A stretch of 28,467 nucleotides of DNA from Mycoemilia scoparia. Taxonomy: Eukaryota > Kickxellomycota > Kickxellomycetes > Kickxellales > Kickxellaceae. The stretch covers positions 1-28,467 of the forward strand of contig JANBPU010000202.1 of NCBI GenBank assembly GCA_027575805.1, given 5' to 3'. The notes beneath the pieces were generated by a model, which saw only the letters and a program-made list of their open reading frames with translations, did not search any database and was not told the origin of the DNA. Positions 1 to 7,416 of the stretch are shown piece by piece; position 1 is the stretch's first letter; every line of letters starts with the position of its first letter. A program made the translations under genes and the position numbers.

Positions 1-43
1 AAGGGTGGTGAGTTGGAAATAGTCAAAATGAAGTCAAATTCTT

Positions 44-910
44 TTAGTTGAAGTTTTCAGCATAATCTCTTGCCATTGTCATAACCAAAGATAAAGTATT
101 TTTGTCATTTATCCATGATTCCTGTGCAAGGTCATACGTTATTTTCAAAATTTGGGTAGCAAGACGGTGAATATTGACCTGAGACTGATTGTATGGGGAA
201 GTACGCACAAGTGGGGTCCTAATCAGACTTTGGCCCAATGACAAGCCATTCGGAATGCAACTCCCAAGAACAACAACCCATTTTCGTCGAAGGCCTTGTG
301 GAATCAAACCATTTCTGTATTAGAATACATTTTTATTCAAGCTTTAATCAGTTTTCTTGAGTCAGTATGATGGAAATGTAATTATAGGGTATCGATTAGT
401 GATGATTACTTCAAATGTATTGAAATATGGATTTTGATCAAAATAAAGGATATCCTGCCTTATTAGAAGAGAAATTGGGTTAATAGTCTTTGTGAGCCCA
501 CAAAGATGCCAAGTAAAAAAAGAGTAGATAGATAGAAATGAGATTTTGATATCGAGGCAAATCAAGCTTGCCACATCTAACCACTGATTCCAATTTACAT
601 CATAAATCAAAACACTGCCACTGATACTTCTACTGATGGGTATTAAGTTTTGCCTCCTCAAAACCTGTTTACGCACAACCTCGAATCAATAGCCCTCTTC
701 AAAAACAGTACAGGCCGAATTAAAAAGTCAAAGAAAACTGTATTTTAATAGTGATGATGATGGAAAAACACCACATTTTAGATTTGCATATCCTATTTGA
801 TTGGATTCAGAATCAATTTCGATCATCTAATAGTTGCCTACCTGAATGGTAGATACATACAATGGCAGATCAAAATGGCTCTTTAAAATAAGGCCAAGAA
901 TGTAACGAAT
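44..910 (-). CDS. unrecognised multi-exon gene fragment, 3' part
   Basis: Three coding-like blocks on the minus strand join in phase 0 with acceptable splice signals. They are 910-842 (23 codons, donor CAG|GTAGGC), 664-410 (85 codons, acceptor AACAG|GTT, donor GAA|GTAATC) and 178-44 (44 codons and TAA, acceptor CTCAG|GTC). The conceptual C-terminus contains DLAQESWINDKNTL and ends ARDYAENFN. No family is recognised. The frame is closed just upstream of 910 and no convincing start exon was found; a 34-codon ATG frame at 1099-995 has no phase-0 donor. The last intron (409-179) holds MITE B1. Exon choice is inferred from splice motifs and open frame only; this may be a relic or a gene with an unseen 5' end. 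Confidence 0.35.
181..312 (+). mobile_element. MITE family B, copy B1
   Basis: Diverged copy of a roughly 110-130 bp repeat also seen near 14715, 16044, 17056 and 23830. Shared blocks are TTTGGCCCAATGACAAGCCA, a CAACTCCCAAGAA block and the right end GGCCTTGTGGAATCAAACCA. The left end is poorly conserved. It lies inside the putative last intron of the minus-strand gene fragment. Confidence 0.55.
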
Positions 911-1221
911 CTAAACTTTACTACACACTTACACATATGCATGCGCATTTATATAAAAGTTGTTGAATCCCTTAGATTGTCTCCACACAACTCTTTATTT
1001 CGTTTCAATTGTTGCTTGTTTCCTACTATTTCTCCTTGAATAATTTAAGCCTTGGTATTGCCCTATTTCCTGATAACCAATAATATAGTATTGTGGCATA
1101 ACAACAAAGGGCTGTTGAATTTGTATCCCTAAGCAATATAAAGATTTTAGTTTACTAAATCAGACACATACGTACACACATCTATATATATATTTATTTA
1201 TACTCTGTACATAGCTAAAAG
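911..1221. other. intergenic region upstream of the repeat-protein gene
   Basis: AT-rich spacer between the minus-strand fragment and the plus-strand gene at 1222. It contains TATATAAAA near 951 and a TATATATATTTATTTATA tract at about 1184-1202, some 20-40 bp before the ATG. Either could serve the plus-strand gene. A 34-codon ATG frame on the minus strand (1099-995) has coding-like codons but cannot be linked to a gene. Confidence 0.4.
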
Positions 1222-3147
1222 ATGAACTTGAAGCTAGGTACACTATTTGTTGTGCTCACACTTTATGCATCTGCCCCAGTCGTCAAATCTTTACCACAAA
1301 ATGTAGCTCCTCCACCATCTGGGCCTTTGTCAAACCAGAATGGCGGTGGAAGCCCTCCTCCTATGCCTAACGTACAATCCCTCAATGGTTCTGACCAAGT
1401 AACACCTGCTGCTCAAGTGCCAAATGGAATGCAAGCTCCACCTCCACAGCAACAGCAACCACAAAATAACCAGCCTCTTCAACCACCTCAAGATAGTATG
1501 CAGAATGTTGGTTCGCCATACAACAACAACAACAATAATAATGGTGGTGATTATAATAATGGATATAACAACAATGGCGGTAGCTATAATAATGGATATA
1601 ATAACAATGGCGGTAGCTATAATAACGGGTATAATAACAACAATCCCGGATATTCTGTTGGCCCAGTAACTGGAGTTACTATTACCCAAACATTAGGTGG
1701 TCCCAGACCAACCGGTGGCGACTCTAAAGACCAAATGACAGTCACAGTCACAGATACAGTTAGAGATAACTACAACGGCGACAGTGGCAGAAATAGCCGA
1801 GATCCTGATAACGGCCGTGATAGTGCTCCCGAACCAACAGGCAGGCCGCCTAGCAGAGGGGGGCGTCAATCAGATAATGACGATAGAAATGATAGTTTCG
1901 ATGATGGTGGTGATCGTGAAAGGGCACCAGAACCAACTCAAGGCGGTGGCAGAAATAGAAACAATGATGATAGCAATGAAGACACCAATGAAGGATCTAG
2001 TAGAAATGGAGCACCACCGCCTAGTAGTCCTGGCCGTAGCAAAAATGATGATGATTCTAGTGTTGATAGAGATAGGGCTCCGCCTCCAAAATCCAGTGGA
2101 GGTGGTAGAAATAATAACAATGATAATAGTGATAATGGCGATACTAGAGGCGATGCACCTCCTCCTTCAAGGCCAGGTTCTGGTGGAAGAAATCCTGGCA
2201 GTTCAGGCAATAGAGATAATAGCGACAGTTATCCAGAAGAAACTAGCACTACAACTAGGGTCAACTACAACGACTTTATTCTTTACTGGAATGGCAGTAC
2301 TGATAAAAATTATAAACCACCCACTACTGTTACTGTTACTATCAATGCCAATAGGAACGATATTATATCTTGGGGTCAGCGTAGTACAATTGCTTCAAGT
2401 GATGTTGTTCCATTCCCAACATCAGTATCTTCGCCACCAAATGTATATTATCCAAGCCAGCCTCCTGCGTACTATATGACTACTCCACAGCCCCAGCCTG
2501 TTCCTGGGTATAATACAATGCCACTACCTCAGCCTGGTTATTATAATGTTCCTCAGCCCCAGCCCCAGCAGCCAGGTTACAACACTGTCTCTCAACCACA
2601 ACCACAACCTCAGCCTAACTATGGAAGTGTTCCTCAACCTCAGCCTCAGCCTCAACTGCCTAGTTATGGTACAGCAGTTCCACAGCCCCAGCAGCCTAGT
2701 TATGAAACTGCTCCACAACCGCAACCACAACCTGACTACGGAACTGCTCCTCAACCACAGCCACAGCCACAACCACAACCACAACCTGACTACGGGGCTG
2801 CCCCTCCTTCCGTTCCTCCTCCTGAATTTACAACAATGCTGGAGACCTCGTTCTCAAATCCTGCTCCAGTTGATAATCAAGGACAGCCCCAAGGACAATC
2901 ACAGGACCCTACGCATCCTCAGGGACAGCCTCAAGACCCATCTCAGCAAGGCCAACCTCAGCCTCAACCCCAGGATCCCTCTCAGCCACAGCAGCAGCCT
3001 CAAAATCTGGGTGTGAGTAATGGTCAAGTTGTTGACCAGATCCAAAATATTGTGATACCAGTTCAAGATCCTAACCAGCAAGGTCAGCCTCAGCCTCAGA
3101 TTCAGGATCCTAATCAACAGGGACAGTCCCAAGGACAATCACAATAA
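1222..3147 (+). CDS. secreted Pro/Gln/Asn-rich repeat protein
   Basis: Single-exon 641-residue protein. Residues 1-24 form a clear signal peptide: a Lys near the N-terminus, the hydrophobic core LGTLFVVLTLYASAPVV, then KS before LPQN. The mature protein is low-complexity and modular. It has an Asn/Gly/Tyr block with three 11-residue repeats, an acidic Asn/Asp/Arg block with about five recurrences of an AP-P-x-GGR theme, a short non-repetitive Thr/Val-rich segment with an NGS sequon, a long PQPQP-Y-G-T-A region, and a C-terminal GQPQ/DPSQ region. No cysteines and no C-terminal hydrophobic tail were seen, so it is not an obvious GPI protein. Such proteins are often wall, spore-coat or matrix components; that role is inference. 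The first ATG of the open frame is used and gives the signal peptide. Confidence 0.82.
   Translation: MNLKLGTLFVVLTLYASAPVVKSLPQNVAPPPSGPLSNQNGGGSPPPMPNVQSLNGSDQVTPAAQVPNGMQAPPPQQQQPQNNQPLQPPQDSMQNVGSPYNNNNNNNGGDYNNGYNNNGGSYNNGYNNNGGSYNNGYNNNNPGYSVGPVTGVTITQTLGGPRPTGGDSKDQMTVTVTDTVRDNYNGDSGRNSRDPDNGRDSAPEPTGRPPSRGGRQSDNDDRNDSFDDGGDRERAPEPTQGGGRNRNNDDSNEDTNEGSSRNGAPPPSSPGRSKNDDDSSVDRDRAPPPKSSGGGRNNNNDNSDNGDTRGDAPPPSRPGSGGRNPGSSGNRDNSDSYPEETSTTTRVNYNDFILYWNGSTDKNYKPPTTVTVTINANRNDIISWGQRSTIASSDVVPFPTSVSSPPNVYYPSQPPAYYMTTPQPQPVPGYNTMPLPQPGYYNVPQPQPQQPGYNTVSQPQPQPQPNYGSVPQPQPQPQLPSYGTAVPQPQQPSYETAPQPQPQPDYGTAPQPQPQPQPQPQPDYGAAPPSVPPPEFTTMLETSFSNPAPVDNQGQPQGQSQDPTHPQGQPQDPSQQGQPQPQPQDPSQPQQQPQNLGVSNGQVVDQIQNIVIPVQDPNQQGQPQPQIQDPNQQGQSQGQSQ
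1543..1641 (+). repeat. 33-bp tandem repeat, 3 copies
   Basis: Three consecutive 33-bp units (1543-1575, 1576-1608, 1609-1641) encode GG(D/S)YNNGYNNN within the secreted repeat protein. Units 2 and 3 differ at only a few bases, which suggests recent unit duplication. An AAC/AAT-rich Asn run precedes them. Confidence 0.9.
2488..2810 (+). repeat. imperfect PQPQ-Y-G-T-A coding repeat
   Basis: Region of the secreted protein with repeated CCTCAGCCTCAGCC/CCACAACC-type units encoding runs of PQPQP separated by short Tyr-containing segments (such as SYGTA, DYGTA, SYETA). Synonymous variation between units (CAG/CAA, CCT/CCA/CCC) shows they are not all recent copies. Confidence 0.85.
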
Positions 3148-3456
3148 TATGGCCATGTAAATATTTTGCTAACGGCTCAGTGAATGGTTAAATAACCCAA
3201 ATGAGTCATTTTCTAAACTATATTATATTAGACTCAAATATTATAATTTTATATAGCAAATAATTTCAATTTATCACTTGTATTTAATTTTATACTTTCT
3301 TTATCATTATCACTATTGTATCTTTTTTAGTTTTATTTTTTTCTTGTGTATTCTTTTTATAATAATGAATACCAACAAAAAAAAGTCAAAAATAACTATA
3401 ATAAAGAAAGATAGGGATTATCCATTTAAATGGTTGTTTATATTTGCCAATGTTGC
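3148..3456. other. convergent intergenic spacer
   Basis: 309 bp between the stop codons of the plus-strand repeat protein and the minus-strand 461-residue gene. It is very AT-rich with poly-T and poly-A runs, as expected for two facing 3' ends. No gene, MITE or structured element was seen. Confidence 0.6.
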
Positions 3457-4842
3457 TTACCAAACTTTGGGTGTAAGCGCATCCAACAAACTATAAAAGC
3501 CTTTATATTCCTTATATCTCCTTTTCAGATCCATAAAAGACAATTTAAAAACCTCTTTCTGTAACTCACTACTAAAATCCATAATCTCAATAACATAATA
3601 CCCGTTAGAAACCCTACTACTACCATTACTATTATTATTATTGTCTTGGTAGATCAAAGGGATTAGCCTATTTTCATTACAGCAAGTTTCAATCCACACT
3701 AAATGTCTTGCCAAAATCTCATCACTACCAACAAATAAATTATAACGAAATGCTAAAGTATTTGCAAACCGTAAAAGCTGACAATCATTGCAGACTTCGA
3801 AATGCTGGGTGGCTCCTAGGGTGGTTTTGTAAAGCAGTTCGCAACAAAGTGGACGGAATGAGAGGTCCCAAGTAATTTCAATTTGTGGTGTCGTATAAAT
3901 ATTGTCTTCAGTTATTCCTTCTTCAGCAAGATTGGTATTCAAATCAATATTGCAAAACAACTGGCCATCGAAATTTAAAAATTTAAAGCAATTGGGTTTA
4001 CTAACAAAGATGTTTCTTCCTGCTGTTTTGATTGATTCAAGAATTGTGTCTCTGTAAGTAGCAATAAAATCTTCAAACATGTTATCAATCCCAACAGTTA
4101 ACTTTTGCCCAAACAGATGATTATGGCGACAAAGACGACTCTTGAGGCTTGGTGTAAAATGAAGTTTGGTATTTCTTATAACTGGAATATATCCAAACCC
4201 ATCATTGTTGCAAAACTTTGAAGGGATCTCAATAATATACATTCCAGCAATTTGGCAAGAAACTTCATCGAGCAGTCTACAACGCATATGATACAGTTCC
4301 TTAATCAGTTTGGAAAATTGGTCAATATGTTCTCTGGTGCTGCTGTGGGTAGCTTTTTGATTAATCGAATTGATGTCGATAATGAGGTGGTCCATAATTA
4401 GCTTCATCACAAGAACTTGTCTACAAATTTCATCATGAGCTGGCAAAATGTTCAAACACCTGTCATTACCGCTAACAACATTCTCCTCAGAATTGGCATC
4501 ATCATCATCATCGACATCAACAATAGTAATGTTGCTACCATATCTATTCTGATATTGATAATGTTGCAATTTCTTTTCACGGTATTGCTTAATGATTCCA
4601 ACCACCATTTCAACAAAACTAGGAATACTATCAATTATTTTTTCCATTCCATCTTGCCATAATTCTGAAGATATAGTTGTTGTCCACTCTTGATTGGCAT
4701 TTTTTTCTAATGTCGTGTGATAGTATATAACACAAAGAAATTCAATAGTCCATTCAACAGTTCTTTTAATATCACGAGCCACCAACTTTTGGTTATTGTT
4801 GCTGGGGATGATTTCAGATTCTGGTCTGTATGGATATTCCAT
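3457..4842 (-). CDS. unrecognised protein, 461 residues
   Basis: Long intronless frame. The first ATG is at 4842 (MEYPYRPES...); the frame stays open seven codons upstream but without an ATG. TATAAATA lies about 100 bp upstream on this strand (4950-4943), supporting the start. No signal peptide or membrane segment is obvious. The N-terminal third looks helical; a DDDDD run follows VDV; the C-terminal half is richer in beta-type residues and Cys and contains ITWDLSFRPLCCELLY, an Asn run and the basic stretch DLKRRYKEYKG before the end. No domain family is recognised. It is convergent with the upstream plus-strand gene. Length and codon regularity support a real gene; function cannot be stated. 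Confidence 0.8.
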   Translation of the reverse strand: MEYPYRPESEIIPSNNNQKLVARDIKRTVEWTIEFLCVIYYHTTLEKNANQEWTTTISSELWQDGMEKIIDSIPSFVEMVVGIIKQYREKKLQHYQYQNRYGSNITIVDVDDDDDANSEENVVSGNDRCLNILPAHDEICRQVLVMKLIMDHLIIDINSINQKATHSSTREHIDQFSKLIKELYHMRCRLLDEVSCQIAGMYIIEIPSKFCNNDGFGYIPVIRNTKLHFTPSLKSRLCRHNHLFGQKLTVGIDNMFEDFIATYRDTILESIKTAGRNIFVSKPNCFKFLNFDGQLFCNIDLNTNLAEEGITEDNIYTTPQIEITWDLSFRPLCCELLYKTTLGATQHFEVCNDCQLLRFANTLAFRYNLFVGSDEILARHLVWIETCCNENRLIPLIYQDNNNNSNGSSRVSNGYYVIEIMDFSSELQKEVFKLSFMDLKRRYKEYKGFYSLLDALTPKVW

Positions 4843-4942
4843 TGGTTGTGTATTTAAGATCAAATAAAAGAGAGCAGAGGATAAAAAAAAGTAAAGGTAA
4901 GGATTATAAAATTTCTTTTGTCTTGAACACTTGCTTGACTCA

Positions 4943-4950
4943 TATTTATA
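4943..4950 (-). promoter_or_regulatory. TATA box for the 461-residue gene
   Basis: TATAAATA on the minus strand about 100 bp before the ATG at 4842. The same octamer precedes two other minus-strand genes in this window. Confidence 0.5.
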
Positions 4951-5468
4951 GCAGCTTGGTTGAGCAAACGAATAGGGAATCCACTGTGTAGGAAATCCTT
5001 GGTATCACATGAAATACACTAAAAAATCCTGATTAATTACATGAATTTTCTCTCAACGAAAAGTAAGCAATAATTTACTGAGGTATTTTTACATGCTCAG
5101 TATTTATCCTGCGCTTGTTTTTGATATGATGTGTGGAGTAAATGCCCAAGCCATAAGTTCCCTTTCATTATATTATTATATCATTTAATTGTGTTTTTTT
5201 GGGCTGATTTTATGGTATGTTTTGATGAGTAGATGATAAAACATTTTATAACTCCTGTGAAGGCAGTTATATACCACATACACTAAAAATTGTATTTAAT
5301 AAATGAAATATAATATTCTCATTGGTTGCATGTTTTGATGAGTAAAAGCTCAAATTGAGAGTCGGCCCATAATTACTAGCCATTCCTCTCTGTTTGGAAG
5401 TATCAATGTTTAACATCTCTGCAGGCATGTCTTGGTTGAACCAATATTAACAAAAAACGACTAACTCT
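4951..5468. other. divergent intergenic spacer
   Basis: AT-rich spacer between two divergently transcribed genes. A 15-bp direct repeat ATGTTTTGATGAGTA occurs at 5218-5232 and 5330-5344. The stretch after the second copy, including CGGCCCATAATTACTAGCCA, weakly resembles the interior of MITE family B but has no clear ends. No gene seen. Confidence 0.4.
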
Positions 5469-6680
5469 ATGGAATATATTCATGTCTATGCATTAAAACT
5501 CACAGAACAGATTCATAACTTGAAAGTAAGATATCTTGACTAATATATGTTATAATCTTTTATATACATTCCATACAACAATTAACTTGTCTAACCTGGA
5601 ATCTATAAATTAACATTAACTAGAAATTTAAAGAATGGTTATGTCAAGAAGAGATGGATCGGACCGACAAATTCAGATTAGAACGTGACTTAAATAAATT
5701 TGTAGTTGGAAGAGCACTTTTAAGATATACAATTAGTCAACTATTAGATAGTGAAAAATTCGAGCTCAAAAACATTTCTATAACCACTAATAAATACAAC
5801 AGGCCAATCCTGGTAAGGATATTATCCAGACTGTATATTATTTTGTTAAATGTCAAAATTTTAACCAAATCAATACTTTAACTGTTGTGACTATCATCTG
5901 TAATTTCAATTAGTCAAAAGAGTCAAAACGATTATTAATTGGGCTATCAAATATCGATTTTAATATAACACACGATGGGGACTGGATAGTGGTAGCACTT
6001 GTAATAACAGGAAAAATAGGCATTGATGTTGTATCACGCTTAATGATTGAGGAAGTTCCTGAGTCTGATATTGAATCAACGTTTGAGACAATTGTAGGTA
6101 TTGGATATACGCATTTTTTAATACTAATGTATAATTCTGTTGCCTTTAGATGATTATTTATTCATTATTGCTATTACTGTTACTGAAAAAATAACCATCA
6201 TAGCTTACCACAAGAGAGAAAGAATCGGTTTTTGGCACAAGTCAGACAAGTACATCAAGGGAATCACGCATAGAACATCTTATGGAGCTTTGGAGTCTAA
6301 AAGAAGCAGTATTGAAGGCCATAGGTGTTGGCTTATTAGTTGATCCAAGAGGAATCGAAATTTCAAAGAGCTTAGACAATGCAAACGAGGCAAGTACATT
6401 ATCTTTTCAGTAAATTTATATTTATTGTATTAGATATGACTAACAATATTAGTCTCTTGTCAAACAGTGGTCAATATCAATTGATGCCAAGAAAGTATCC
6501 GGAAAAGACATAGACGGACTAAATAAAAGAGATTATAAAACATGGTGTTTGGATAGTTTAGGCTCAAATTATAAGCTATCAATTTCATGGATAAACAGCT
6601 CTTCTGAGCCGATAAATTTGGAACCATTGATCCACAAAATATCACTTGACGCATTGTATCAATTCATAAACAACAATTAA
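5469..6680 (+). CDS. 4'-phosphopantetheinyl transferase (Lys5/AASDHPPT type)
   Basis: Five exons, all joined in phase 0: 5469-5525, 5624-5812, 5914-6093, 6204-6389, 6468-6680; 274 residues, usual for the family. Conserved parts in order are EEMDRTDKFRLERD, the VVGRALLRY helix, FNITHDGDWIVVA (family FNxSHxG), KIGIDVV (the G-I-D metal-binding motif) and WSLKEAVLKAIGVGL (the W-x-L-K-E-A...K motif that completes the Mg and CoA site). The C-terminal WCLDSLGSNYKLSISW fits the family's last strands. Sfp-type enzymes transfer phosphopantetheine from CoA to a serine of carrier domains. In fungi they activate alpha-aminoadipate reductase for lysine synthesis, and often polyketide or peptide synthases. 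Intron 4 (6390-6467) is GC-AG with donor GAG|GCAAGT and branch site GACTAAC. Exon borders are inferred from motif continuity. Confidence 0.9.
6390..6467 (+). other. GC-AG intron in the PPTase gene
   Basis: The only splice choice seen that keeps the frame from the WSLKEA exon into the last exon uses GAG|GCAAGT, which matches the strong consensus of GC donors. The intron is 78 bp, with GACTAAC as a good branch point and CAAACAG as acceptor. The nearby GT (GCAA|GTACAT) would lead to an early stop in exon 5. Confidence 0.75.
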
Positions 6681-7416
6681 ATACACATCATAACTCTTAA
6701 TTATTTAAATCATGTTTTAGTTTTGGAGTTGTCTAGTAAAGCAAAAAGTAAAGTTGTGATAACATTCCTAAAGCCTCATTGATGTAAAACGGCAACGTTT
6801 TACCTGATGCAAGTAGTTGTTTATTAAAATAAATAGATATAAGAGAAAATAAGACTACTAAAGGGCGCCAAATTACTAACCCTACTCCTTTGTTTATAGG
6901 TGCTCTCAATATCTGACCACCTGGCCCCCACTCATCAGGTATGTCCAAGTGGAACTAACCTTGTGGGTCATTGCTAATCATGGCCCTTGATTTGACTCCC
7001 ATCCCACTTACACATGATCACAACATCATAATACTCCACACAGCTGGTATTTGTACTTACCTAAAAGAGGTTAAATGCTAAAGCCATACAATAGGTATTT
7101 TGATGATTCCCTGAGCAAAAATCCTCAAGCATGAAATGTAATATATTATATAGGGATGTGTTTACTAACACATCTCCTAGTATTGGGATCAACTATAAAT
7201 AGAAACAGGGAGAGAGAGCTTGGAAGAGAAACTTTAGTAGTCTTATTACATAACTTTAGTTATTCCTATCTTATTTTGAATAATACATACTTAAAGTATC
7301 GCTCCTTCCCAGTTAAACGAGGCAACATGATAACAGTAAAACATATGTGTAATTAAAAGAACACGAAAAATAAACAACAATTATTTTGTACACAAAAAGA
7401 ATGTATTTATCAAGTT
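6681..7416. other. intergenic spacer with inverted repeats
   Basis: 736 bp between the 3' end of the PPTase gene and the 3' end of the minus-strand methyltransferase gene. It holds a hairpin at 6784-6803 (GTAAAACG-GCAA-CGTTTTAC), a second small hairpin at 7156-7173 (ATGTGTT-TACT-AACACAT), a 16-bp inverted repeat pair described separately, and a TATAAATA near 7194 with no convincing gene after it. Confidence 0.45.
6848..7247. repeat. 400-bp segment bounded by a 16-bp inverted repeat
   Basis: AATAAGACTACTAAAG (6848-6863) and its exact reverse complement CTTTAGTAGTCTTATT (7232-7247) bound a 400-bp non-coding segment. The outer and inner flanks do not extend the match, and no target duplication was seen. 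It could be a decayed non-autonomous element or chance. Confidence 0.3.

Noticed and set aside
1330..2784. Long frames antisense or in other frames within the repeat-protein gene
   Set aside because: They arise from the low-complexity repeats; the plus-strand frame alone has an ATG, a signal peptide and full length.
5330..5420. Possible further copy of MITE family B
   Set aside because: Only short matches (CGGCCCATAATTACTAGCCA) and no recognisable ends.
7156..7356. Plus-strand 66-codon frame after a TATA-like site
   Set aside because: Overlaps a hairpin and one arm of the inverted repeat; composition is not coding-like and no family is visible.
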